Shown one piece after another: positions 34,475 to 42,403 of a stretch of 64,000 bases of DNA. Source of the DNA: Kribbella kalugense (lineage in GTDB: Bacteria; Actinomycetota; Actinomycetes; Propionibacteriales; Kribbellaceae); contig NZ_SODF01000003.1 of the NCBI RefSeq assembly GCF_004365875.1, positions 605,763-669,762 on the forward strand, written 5' to 3'. Every line of letters begins with the position of its first letter. Position 1 is the stretch's first letter. A program made the translations under genes and the position numbers. The notes beneath the pieces are model-generated. The model did no database searches, was not told where the DNA came from, and saw nothing but the letters and a program-made list of their open reading frames with translations.

Positions 34475-35442
34475 TCAAGGTCGAGTGGTTCTACTGGCTG
34501 TGCGGGATCTTCTTCGTGCTGATCGCCCTGCAGGTGCTGAACGATCGCAGCAACCCGAAGCGGATCGGCAGCGCCGCGTTCTGGGGCATCCTCGGACTGT
34601 CGTTCGGCTACGGCACCTTCGTGGTGCACAAGCAGGCGCCGTCGTGGCTGCTCGGCATCGCGGTGATCGGCCTGGCGGTGCTCGCCGGCTCGGGCTTCCC
34701 GGGCAAGGGCGAGGAGCGTACGACGACACCGGCTGAGCGCGTGCACTTCGCCGACCGGTTCGGGAACAAGCTGTTCCTGCCGGCGCTGGTGATCCCGGTG
34801 GTCGCGGCGATCTTCGGGGCCTGGCTGGCCAAGGTGAAACTCGGCGGTGGCAAGCCGCTGCTGGAGTCCGGGTCGGCGACGATCATCGGCCTCGGCGTCG
34901 CGTCGATCCTCGCGCTGATCCTTGGCATGGTGTTGCTGAAGCCGAAGTCTCCCGCCGTACCGCTTCATGAGGGCCGGCGGCTGCTCGAGCACATCGGCTG
35001 GACGGCGATCCTGCCGCAGATGCTGGCCACGCTCGGCCTGCTGTTCAACGCGTCCGGCGTCGGCAAGGCAGTCGGGCGAGTCACCGACCATATGATCCCG
35101 AAGGGCTCGCTGATCGCCGCTGTCGCGCTGTACTGCATCGGCATGGCGATCTTCACGATCATCATGGGCAACGCGTTCGCCGCGTTCCCGGTGATGACGG
35201 CCGCGGTCGGCTGGCCGCTGCTGGTGCAGCAGTTCCACGGCACCCCAGCGGTCGTGTTCGCGGTCGGAATGCTGGCCGGCTTCTGCGGCACCCTGTGTAC
35301 GCCGATGGCCGCGAACTTCAACCTGGTCCCGGCCGCGCTGCTGCAGATGAAGGATCAGTACGGCCCGATCAAGGCCCAGATCCCGACCGCGATTCCCTTG
35401 CTGGGCTGCAACATCGTCGTCATGTACCTCTTCGCTTTCTAA
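34471..35442 (+). CDS. DUF979 family membrane protein (predicted permease subunit)
   Basis: 323 residues with eight to ten hydrophobic helices, for example WFYWLCGIFFVLIALQVL, LFLPALVIPVVAAIFGAWLA and LIAAVALYCIGMAIFTIIMG. The C-terminal half contains NAFAAFPVMTAAVGWPLLV and GFCGTLCTPMAANFNLVPA, glycine/proline-broken helices like those lining solute paths in transporters. The start overlaps the DUF969 stop by 4 bp, and the next gene follows after 8 bp with an AAGGAG ribosome site that begins in this gene's stop codon. Two-subunit secondary transporter is the best guess. Confidence 0.88.
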   Translation: MIKVEWFYWLCGIFFVLIALQVLNDRSNPKRIGSAAFWGILGLSFGYGTFVVHKQAPSWLLGIAVIGLAVLAGSGFPGKGEERTTTPAERVHFADRFGNKLFLPALVIPVVAAIFGAWLAKVKLGGGKPLLESGSATIIGLGVASILALILGMVLLKPKSPAVPLHEGRRLLEHIGWTAILPQMLATLGLLFNASGVGKAVGRVTDHMIPKGSLIAAVALYCIGMAIFTIIMGNAFAAFPVMTAAVGWPLLVQQFHGTPAVVFAVGMLAGFCGTLCTPMAANFNLVPAALLQMKDQYGPIKAQIPTAIPLLGCNIVVMYLFAF

Positions 35443-35450
35443 GGAGTCCC

Positions 35451-36416
35451 ATGAAGTACGCCGCCGCCTGGGCCGACATTGCTTGCACGGTGCTCGAAAC
35501 GCCGTACCCGTACGGCGCCGCGCACGCGTCGAGCGGTCCCGACGACGTCGACGTGACCCCGGATCGTCTGCACCCCGCCTTCCACGGGTCCTACGACTGG
35601 CACTCCAGCGCACACATGCAGTGGTCCCTGGTCCGGTTGCTGACGCTGGCGCCGGACCAGGTCGGCCGACGGCCGATCGACGTACTCGACAAGCGCCTCA
35701 CGCCGGAGGCGATCGCGACCGAGGCCGCGTACCTGCGGGCCAGGTCGTCGTACGAGCGTCCGTACGGCTGGGCCTGGGCGGCGATGCTGGTGGCTGCGGG
35801 TCGACAGACCCAGTGGGCGGATGTTCTCACTCCACTGGGCGAGGTCATCGCGGACCTAGTACTCGCGTGGCTGCCTCGCCAGGCGTATCCGGTGCGGCAC
35901 GGCGTACACCTCAACTCTGCCTTCGCGCTCGCTCTCTTGCATGAGGCGTACGGCGACCTGCAGCGGCAGGATGTGGTCGATGCGATCCGTGCGCGGGCGT
36001 TGGAGTGGTTCGGCGAAGACACGGCGTACGACACTCGCTTCGAGCCGTCGGGGACTGACTTCCTGTCGCCGGCGTTGTCCGAGGCGGAGCTGATGCGACG
36101 AGTGCTTCCGGACGAGGAGTTCGCGACCTGGTTGGCTGCCTTCCTGCCTGGTCTCGGGACGGACGCTCACCTGCATCTGCTCGACGTACCGATCACTGAC
36201 AACTCTGGTGATGGTCAGCTGGCGCACCTGTCCGGGCTGGCGCTGTCACGCGCGTGGCAGCTTCGGACCATCGCACCTGCTCTGCCTGACGTGGCCGACG
36301 TACTGAAGGCTGGTGCGGATCGTCAGGTTGAGGCAGTGCTGCCGACTGTCACCGACGGGGACTTCATGTCGACGCACTGGCTGGTGTCGTTCGCCCTCCT
36401 GGCCGATCAGGCGTAG
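35451..36416 (+). CDS. DUF2891 family protein
   Basis: A 321-residue soluble protein. Conserved-looking blocks are LHPAFHGSYDWHSSAHMQWSL near residue 40, YERPYGWAWAAMLVAA, RHGVHLNSAFALALLHEAYG, and SGTDFLSPALSEAELM. The helix-rich sequence with aromatic/histidine clusters between helices looks like an alpha/alpha barrel, as in many carbohydrate-active enzymes, but no catalytic residues can be assigned. ATG 35451 has a perfect AAGGAG. It ends the DUF969-DUF979-DUF2891 unit, so it probably acts on, or senses, whatever that permease moves. Its 3' end overlaps the convergent ABC gene by 53 bp. Confidence 0.85.
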   Translation: MKYAAAWADIACTVLETPYPYGAAHASSGPDDVDVTPDRLHPAFHGSYDWHSSAHMQWSLVRLLTLAPDQVGRRPIDVLDKRLTPEAIATEAAYLRARSSYERPYGWAWAAMLVAAGRQTQWADVLTPLGEVIADLVLAWLPRQAYPVRHGVHLNSAFALALLHEAYGDLQRQDVVDAIRARALEWFGEDTAYDTRFEPSGTDFLSPALSEAELMRRVLPDEEFATWLAAFLPGLGTDAHLHLLDVPITDNSGDGQLAHLSGLALSRAWQLRTIAPALPDVADVLKAGADRQVEAVLPTVTDGDFMSTHWLVSFALLADQA

Positions 36417-38151
36417 ACGTACCGGTCCAGCTCCGCCAGAGCTGCGCGTACCGCCCGCCGTCGGCCAGCAGTTCCTGATGCGTTCCTGACTCGACTACTC
36501 GTCCATGCTCGAGTACGACGATCCGGTCCGCCTGCTCTGCCTGGGTGAGCCGGTGCGCGACGATCAGCGTGGTCCGGCCGGCGGTCGCTGCCACACTCGC
36601 CCGCTCCAGCTCACGCGCTCCCGCACTACCGGCTTCCGCAGTCGCTTCGTCCAGTACGGCGATCGGCGGGTCAGCAAGCACCAAACGAGCAAAGGCGACC
36701 TGCTGAGCCTGCGCACTGGTCAATTGGTGACCGCTCTCGCCCACGACGGTCTCCACGCCATCCGGTAGCGCACGTACCCACGCGAGTGCACCAACTCGCT
36801 CCAGCGCGCTCTCCACGTCCGCATCGGTAGCGTCCGCGCGTGCCAGTCGTACGTCGTCCACCAGCGGCCCAGAGAACACGTGCACCTCCTGACTGAGCAG
36901 AGCGACCTGCGCCCGAGTCCGGTCCTCACCGAGCTCACGCAACTCCACACCGCCCAGCTTCACCGTGCCGGCGGTAGGTACCAGCACCCCGGCCGCAATC
37001 GCAGCCAGCGTGGTCTTTCCGGCACCGCTCGCACCGACCAACGCGACACGTTCCCCAGGCTCTAACCGCAGCGCTACCTCGTCCAACACCAGCGGACCGT
37101 CGTACGCATGCCCGACCCCAGTCAGCTCCAGCGACGCGTCACCAGGCGCCGGACCCGGCGGCGGCTCGGGAACCGCCTCAATCTCCAGTACGCCGGCCAA
37201 CCGGGCAAGGCCCGCCGCCGCAGTCTGGATCTGGTCGAACTCCATCAGTACGACATTGATCGGATTGAACAACCGGTGGAAGTACAGCGCGGCCGCGGTC
37301 ACCGCACCGACGCTGACCAGGTCGTCCCGAGCCAGGAAGAACCCGGCCACCAGGATCGCGGTCAGCCCGGTGAACTCGGCGTGGTTTATCCGCATCGAGA
37401 AGAAGCTGAACAGCTTGAAGACGTGGATCGAGATGTCCCGCGCGGTCCCGGAGGTCGCGCCGATCGTCTCGAGCTGCCGGTCCTCCAACCGGTAAGCACG
37501 CACGGTCGCGCTGCCACGCAGTGAGGCGATGATCGCTTCAGACCGATCGCCCATCGCGACGCGCTCCTGGCGGTAGAACGGCGCCGATCGGCGCAGGTAC
37601 CACCGCAGCGCCAGCAGGTACATCGGCAAGGCGAGCAGACCGGCCAGACCAAGCCGCCAGTCCAGCACGAAGATGCCGCCCACGGTGAGGACGATGGTCA
37701 GCGCCGCGCCTAGTACTGCCGGTCCGACTTCAGTCAGCGCCGAGGCGACCGCAGCAACGTCGTCACCTACGCGGGAGAGCAGATCGCCCGTTCGCACCTT
37801 GTCCAGCACCGGTGCGGGCAGTTGCAGCACGCGATCCAGCACCTGTTCCCGGATCCGCGCCAGCACCGTCTCGCCGACCCGCGCAACCAGAGTCACTCCG
37901 AGGGACGTCAGCACTCCAGCCACGATCGCCGCAGCACCGATCAGTACGACGACCTTGACGATCGAGGACTGGTCGGCCTTATCGGCGACATCGTCCACCA
38001 GCACACCGAGCGCCCACGGCGCGACCAGACCGGCCGCACTCGCACCGGTGATCACCACTGCGGCGATCACCGACAACCCTGGCAGCCTCCGGATCTCTCG
38101 CCACAGAACGGCCCAGGTCTCACGTGACCCAGCCACAGGAAGCAGGTTCAT
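36364..38151 (-). CDS. ABC exporter half-transporter, catalytically competent NBD
   Basis: 595 residues: six-helix membrane domain followed by an ATPase domain. Walker A is VGASGAGKTT, Walker B plus catalytic glutamate IAVLDEAT, and the H-loop LIVAHRLTQ; all are intact. The signature motif, however, is LTSAQAQQV instead of LSGGQ. Its partner gene shows the reverse pattern, so together they form one working and one dead ATP site, as in asymmetric heterodimeric exporters. The ATG overlaps the partner stop (ATGA). The C-terminus carries a short Pro/Thr/Ser tail. Cargo is unknown; an iron-linked role is suggested by the site before the partner gene. Confidence 0.9.
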   Translation of the reverse strand: MNLLPVAGSRETWAVLWREIRRLPGLSVIAAVVITGASAAGLVAPWALGVLVDDVADKADQSSIVKVVVLIGAAAIVAGVLTSLGVTLVARVGETVLARIREQVLDRVLQLPAPVLDKVRTGDLLSRVGDDVAAVASALTEVGPAVLGAALTIVLTVGGIFVLDWRLGLAGLLALPMYLLALRWYLRRSAPFYRQERVAMGDRSEAIIASLRGSATVRAYRLEDRQLETIGATSGTARDISIHVFKLFSFFSMRINHAEFTGLTAILVAGFFLARDDLVSVGAVTAAALYFHRLFNPINVVLMEFDQIQTAAAGLARLAGVLEIEAVPEPPPGPAPGDASLELTGVGHAYDGPLVLDEVALRLEPGERVALVGASGAGKTTLAAIAAGVLVPTAGTVKLGGVELRELGEDRTRAQVALLSQEVHVFSGPLVDDVRLARADATDADVESALERVGALAWVRALPDGVETVVGESGHQLTSAQAQQVAFARLVLADPPIAVLDEATAEAGSAGARELERASVAATAGRTTLIVAHRLTQAEQADRIVVLEHGRVVESGTHQELLADGGRYAQLWRSWTGTSTPDRPGGRTTPASAST

Positions 38152-39803
38152 CGGAGCACCGCCTCCTGGTAGACGGAGTCTGAGGCCGCCAGCTCCGAGT
38201 GGAGGCCTTCGGCAACCACTGCTCCATCGGCGATCACGACCACCCGATCCATCTTGCCGAGCAACGCCGGACTGCTGGTCAACACCAACGTGCTCAAGCC
38301 GGCACGTTCCTCGGCCAGCCCCTCCGCCAGCAATTCCTCGGTCACCGCGTCCACCGCCGTGCTCGGGTCGTGCAGCACCAGCACCGGCGGCTCAGCCAGC
38401 AGCGCACGCGCCAGGCCGAGCCGCTGACGCTGCCCACCGGACAACGACTGCCCCCGGTCGGCCAACGGGCGGTCCAGCTCGTCGATGAGGTCAGCGGCGC
38501 CTGCTGCAGTCATCACCCGCTCCAGCGAAGGCGAGTCCACCAGTAGGTTGCTCCGAAGCGTGCCCTCGAACAGATCGGTCTCGTGGCGCTCCAGCAGGAC
38601 AGTCCGTCGTACGACGTCGATGTCGAGCTCCTCGATCGGCGTACCACCAACGCGCAGTACGCCGGTGTGCTCGGGCGCCCGACCGGACACGACACTCAGC
38701 AGCGCATCCGCGTCCCGCGGGTCGTAGCACAGCACGCCGACCGACTCGCCTGGCGTAAGCACGAGATCCACTGCGGACAAGGACTTGTAGGACACCTGAT
38801 CCAGCTCGAGCAGCGGCTTCGACGGGTCCACCGTCGTACCAGAGCCGCTGGTGATGAGTGGCGGCGATGACAGCACTGAAGCCAGTCGGCCGGCCGACGC
38901 GCGAGCCATGGCAAGGATCTGGCTGGCATACCCGAGCGTGCCGACCGGCTCGGCCACGAACTGGGCCAGCCCGACCACGGTGATCAGCTGACCGATCGTG
39001 ATCCGTCCGTTGAGTGCGAACCACCCGGACACTCCAGCGACCGCAGCCAGCAGCAGACCGCTCAGTGCGGTCGTCACGCCGTCCTGCAGCCCGTTGGTCG
39101 ACGCCGCCCGCAGCGTGGCCCGCAACGTGGCCTGACTGGACCGCCGGTACCGCGCGGCCGCATTGTGCTGCGCCCCGATCCCCCGCAACGTCCGCAGACC
39201 ACCAACGAGGTCAGTAGCCAAAGCGGTGGTCTGAGCGACCGCCTCCTGCTGGCTCGACGTACGACGCGTCAACAGCGGAGACAACGCCTGAATCCCCAGC
39301 ACCAGCAGCGGTACGCCGATCAGCACCCCGAGCCCAAGTGGTACGTCGACCAGCAGCAACGACACCGACGACACAATCAACGCCGTAGCCGCGGCGCACC
39401 CGATCGAGACGGCACGCATCACAAGCGCAGCCTTCTCCGCATCGGAGGTCGCGATCGACAGCAGTTCACCCGACCGCAGCCCGGTGCGGTGACCACGTGG
39501 GTCCAGCACACGCTGGGCGATCTCCAGCCGGAGCAGGTGGGTCTCGTACTCGATCGCCCAGACGACCTGCCTCGCACCGGTCTTCCAGGCGTTCGAGAGT
39601 ACGGCGAACAGCACGACCATCATCAGCACGCACCACAGCAGCGGCTCGAACCGGCCCGTCGCCACCGCGCGGTCCACGAAGATGCCGATCGCGACCGGCA
39701 CCGCCGCCTCGGTCGCCTGGTGCAGCGACAACACCAGCACCCCGGCGATCATCCGGCCCCGATGCCGCCGGATCGCGCGCCTCAACAACTCACCAGTCGA
39801 CAT
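38148..39803 (-). CDS. ABC exporter half-transporter, degenerate NBD
   Basis: 551 residues, membrane domain then NBD. The NBD keeps a perfect signature (LSGGQRQRLGLARALL) but the Walker A position reads LCYDPRDADALL with no glycine-rich loop or lysine, Walker B is followed by proline instead of glutamate (VLHDPSTAVD), and the H-loop histidine is missing (LVLTSSPALL). It therefore cannot hydrolyse ATP at its own site and must work with the downstream gene product. No ribosome site precedes ATG 39803; an iron-box-like sequence ends 2 bp before it, so the message may be leaderless. Confidence 0.9.
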   Translation of the reverse strand: MSTGELLRRAIRRHRGRMIAGVLVLSLHQATEAAVPVAIGIFVDRAVATGRFEPLLWCVLMMVVLFAVLSNAWKTGARQVVWAIEYETHLLRLEIAQRVLDPRGHRTGLRSGELLSIATSDAEKAALVMRAVSIGCAAATALIVSSVSLLLVDVPLGLGVLIGVPLLVLGIQALSPLLTRRTSSQQEAVAQTTALATDLVGGLRTLRGIGAQHNAAARYRRSSQATLRATLRAASTNGLQDGVTTALSGLLLAAVAGVSGWFALNGRITIGQLITVVGLAQFVAEPVGTLGYASQILAMARASAGRLASVLSSPPLITSGSGTTVDPSKPLLELDQVSYKSLSAVDLVLTPGESVGVLCYDPRDADALLSVVSGRAPEHTGVLRVGGTPIEELDIDVVRRTVLLERHETDLFEGTLRSNLLVDSPSLERVMTAAGAADLIDELDRPLADRGQSLSGGQRQRLGLARALLAEPPVLVLHDPSTAVDAVTEELLAEGLAEERAGLSTLVLTSSPALLGKMDRVVVIADGAVVAEGLHSELAASDSVYQEAVLR

Positions 39804-39805
39804 AG

Positions 39806-39824
39806 TTAGGTAACCCTAACTCAC
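39806..39824 (-). promoter_or_regulatory. Candidate DtxR/IdeR-type iron box
   Basis: On the minus strand the 19-mer GTGAGTTAGGGTTACCTAA matches 15 of 19 positions of the actinobacterial iron-box consensus TWAGGTWAGSCTWACCTWA, with the right half almost perfect. It lies 2 bp upstream of the exporter ATG, a place where a bound repressor would block initiation. It was matched by eye only. Confidence 0.5.
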
Positions 39825-39833
39825 CTCCGGCGA

Positions 39834-39862
39834 TTGACACTCGCCGAAGTCCGCCGTACGGT
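39834..39862 (+). promoter_or_regulatory. Sigma-70-like promoter for the ROK operon
   Basis: TTGACA at 39834-39839 and TACGGT at 39857-39862 are separated by 17 bp, an excellent match to the primary actinobacterial promoter pattern. Transcription would start near 39869, about 80 bases before the ROK gene and inside the candidate ROK operator that follows. Confidence 0.6.
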
Positions 39863-39867
39863 CTCGC

Positions 39868-39889
39868 GTTAATAGTAAACTTTCCTAAC
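39868..39889 (+). promoter_or_regulatory. Candidate ROK repressor operator
   Basis: An AT-rich island in otherwise GC-rich DNA, beginning GTTAATAGTAAA and ending CTTTCCTAAC, with outer GTTA/TAAC arms. ROK-family sites in actinobacteria have a similar A-run/T-run centre. It overlaps the expected transcription start of the ROK gene, which fits autoregulation. Confidence 0.45.
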
Positions 39890-39948
39890 AGTCTGCGTGG
39901 TCAGCGCGGCGCGTACCCGCGGGCGGCGGAGGGAGGCAGGGTTGGCCT

Positions 39949-41136
39949 ATGGCAACAACTCCCGGAACGCCGCGCCTGCTGCGCGCGATGAACGACCGCG
40001 CCGCCCTGGACCTGCTGCTCAGCCAGGGGCCGCTCTCCCGCACCACGCTGGGCAACCTGACCGGGCTGTCCAAGCCGACCGCGTCCCAGCTGCTCGCGCG
40101 CCTCGAGGCCGCTCATCTGGTCCGCCCGAGCGGCACCACCGCGGGCCGTCCGGGCCCGAACGCGCAGCTGTACGAGATCAACGGCAGCATCGCGTACGTC
40201 GCCGGCCTGGACGTGACGCCGACCCGGATCCGCGCCGCCATCGCGGACCTGACCGGCAAGGTCGTCGGCCACTACGAGCTGGCCACGCCGGGACGCAGCG
40301 CCAAGGGAACTGTCGGCCGGGTGGTCAAGGCGATCGAGGGTGCGGCCGGCGAGGCGGGCATGAGCCGGGAGCGCCTGCATCGCGTCGCCATCGGTACGCC
40401 GGGTGGTTTCGACCCGACCACCGGCCGGCTGCGGTACGCGACCCACCTGCCCGGCTGGCACGCCCCGCACCTACTCGAGGAGCTGGCCGCGGCTGTCGCC
40501 GTACCGCTGGAGGTCGAGAACGACGTCAACCTGGCCGCGATCGCCGAGCAGCAGATCGGCCACGCCCAGGACCACGACAACTTCGTGCTGCTTTGGGGCG
40601 AGGAAGGCATCGGCGCCGCGATCGTGATCAACGGCCGCCTGCACCGTGGAGCGACCGGCGGCGCGGGCGAGGTCGCGTTCCTGCCGCTCCCCGGTACGCC
40701 GCTGGTCCGCAACGTCGGCCGGAACAACGCCGGCGGCTTCCAGGAGCTCGCCGGTGGCGAACCTGTCCTTGAGTTGGCCCGCGAGCACGGTCTGAAAGCC
40801 CGTACGCCGGAAGCCGCGATCGCGGTCGCTCTGCAGACCGAGGGTGCCGGTGACGCCGTACTCACGGAGTTCGCGCACCGACTGGCCGTCGGTCTGGCCG
40901 CGATCGTCGCGGTCGTCGACCCGGAGCTGATCGTGCTGGCCGGTGGCGTCATCACAGCGGGCGGCGATCGCCTACGCGGACTGATCCAGGACGAGCTCGC
41001 CGATCTCGCCGTACCGCGTCCGCAGCTGTTGATGACCGCGATCAGCACTGACCCAGTCCTGTCCGGAGCACTGCAGTCGGCGCTCAGCACCACCCGCGAC
41101 GAAGTCTTCGACACCGCAGGTCCACCGATCCCCTAG
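39949..41136 (+). CDS. ROK-family transcriptional regulator
   Basis: 395 residues. An N-terminal winged helix (ALDLLLSQGPLSRTTLGNLT, SKPTASQLLARLEAAHLV) is followed by a sugar-kinase-like ROK domain from AYVAGLDVTPTRIRAAIADL, with VPLEVENDVNLAAIAEQQIG and GGAGEVAFLPL. The usual zinc-binding CGCGxxGC cluster of ROK proteins is absent: the stretch after the GE motif (PGTPLVRNVGRNNAGG) has no cysteine. A purine-rich GGGAGG stands 12 bases before the ATG. It heads an operon with a GH4 glycosidase and a sugar kinase, so it probably senses a phosphorylated or free sugar and represses these genes. Confidence 0.92.
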   Translation: MATTPGTPRLLRAMNDRAALDLLLSQGPLSRTTLGNLTGLSKPTASQLLARLEAAHLVRPSGTTAGRPGPNAQLYEINGSIAYVAGLDVTPTRIRAAIADLTGKVVGHYELATPGRSAKGTVGRVVKAIEGAAGEAGMSRERLHRVAIGTPGGFDPTTGRLRYATHLPGWHAPHLLEELAAAVAVPLEVENDVNLAAIAEQQIGHAQDHDNFVLLWGEEGIGAAIVINGRLHRGATGGAGEVAFLPLPGTPLVRNVGRNNAGGFQELAGGEPVLELAREHGLKARTPEAAIAVALQTEGAGDAVLTEFAHRLAVGLAAIVAVVDPELIVLAGGVITAGGDRLRGLIQDELADLAVPRPQLLMTAISTDPVLSGALQSALSTTRDEVFDTAGPPIP

Positions 41137-41146
41137 GAGTCACAGG

Positions 41147-42403
41147 GTGAAACTCACAGTCGTTGGTGGCGGGTCCACCTACACGCCCGAGCTCGTCGAC
41201 GGGTTCGCCCGGTTGCGGGACACGTTGCCGGTATCGGAGCTCGTGCTCGTCGACCCGGCGCCTGATCGGCTGGAGTTGGTCGGCGGGCTGGCACGGCGCA
41301 TCTTCGCAAAACAAGGGCATGCGGGCCGCGTGATCACCACATCCGATCTGGACGCGGGGATCGAGGGTGCGGACGCCGTACTGCTCCAGCTGCGCGTCGG
41401 TGGGCAGGCAGCGCGCAACGAGGACGAGACGTGGCCGCTGGAGTGCGGTTGCGTCGGCCAAGAGACCACCGGGGCCGGCGGGCTCGCCAAGGCGCTGCGG
41501 ACGGTTCCTGTGGTGCTGGACATTGCAGAGCGGGTACGGCGTACCAATCCGGACGCGTGGATCATCGACTTCACCAACCCGGTCGGGATCGTGACGCGGG
41601 CACTGTTGTCGCACGGGCACAAGGCAGTCGGGTTGTGCAACGTGGCTATCGGGTTCCAGCGCCGGTTCGCTGCGCTGCTCGGGGTCACGCCGGAGGAGGT
41701 TTCGCTGGACCACGTCGGCCTCAATCACTTGACCTGGGAGCGTGCGGTCCGCGTCAACGGTGACGACATGCTGCCGAAACTGCTGGCCGAGCACCTGCCT
41801 GAGCTGTCCGAGGACCTGCACCTGCCGGCGGACGTGGTGCGGCAGCTGGGCGTCGTGCCGTCGTACTACTTGCGCTACTACTACTCGCACGACGCTGTGG
41901 TGCAGGAGCTGCTCACCGTGCCGTCGCGGGCCTCTGAGGTCGCTGCGCTCGAGAAAGAGCTGCTGGACATGTACGCCGATCCGCAGCTCGACGAGAAGCC
42001 CGCACTACTCGAGCTGCGCGGCGGGGCGTACTACTCCGAAGCTGCTGTCGCACTGGCGTCCTCGCTGCTCAACAACACCGGCGACGTGCAAGTGGTGAAC
42101 ACGCTGAACAACGGCACGTTCCCCTTCCTCGCCGACGATGCTGTCATTGAGGTGCCTGCAACGGTCGGCGCCGAGGGCACGACGCCGGAGCCGGTGGCCC
42201 CGCTGGAGCCCCTGTACGCCGGACTGGTCGCACACGTGACGGCGTACGAGGAATTGGCGCTGGAGGCTGCGGTGAAGGGCGGATCCGAGCGGGTGTTCAA
42301 GGCTCTGCTGGCGCATCCGCTGGTCGGGCAGATCTCCATTGCGCAGGAGCTGACCGACAAGCTGCTCGCGCACAACAAGGCTTATCTGCCGTGGGCGCGC
42401 TAG
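41147..42403 (+). CDS. GH4 family glycosidase (6-phospho-beta-glucosidase type)
   Basis: 418 residues. The NAD-binding loop VVGGGSTYTPELVDGF opens the chain; RVGGQAARNEDET and ETTGAGGLAKALRTVPV follow; the metal ligands are the cysteine in GLCNVAIGFQ and the histidine in VGLNHLTWERAV. GH4 enzymes use NAD and Mn(II) and a redox elimination mechanism. The sequence looks closest to 6-phospho-beta-glucosidases, but such enzymes normally need a PTS or a kinase to make the phosphorylated substrate; the downstream kinase could supply it. GTG 41147 has AGGAG upstream and follows the ROK stop by 10 bp. Confidence 0.9.
   Translation: MKLTVVGGGSTYTPELVDGFARLRDTLPVSELVLVDPAPDRLELVGGLARRIFAKQGHAGRVITTSDLDAGIEGADAVLLQLRVGGQAARNEDETWPLECGCVGQETTGAGGLAKALRTVPVVLDIAERVRRTNPDAWIIDFTNPVGIVTRALLSHGHKAVGLCNVAIGFQRRFAALLGVTPEEVSLDHVGLNHLTWERAVRVNGDDMLPKLLAEHLPELSEDLHLPADVVRQLGVVPSYYLRYYYSHDAVVQELLTVPSRASEVAALEKELLDMYADPQLDEKPALLELRGGAYYSEAAVALASSLLNNTGDVQVVNTLNNGTFPFLADDAVIEVPATVGAEGTTPEPVAPLEPLYAGLVAHVTAYEELALEAAVKGGSERVFKALLAHPLVGQISIAQELTDKLLAHNKAYLPWAR

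Noticed and set aside
35295..35450. Upstream in-frame extension of the DUF2891 gene
   Set aside because: It overlaps the end of DUF979 in another frame; the AAGGAG site just before ATG 35451 fixes the real start.
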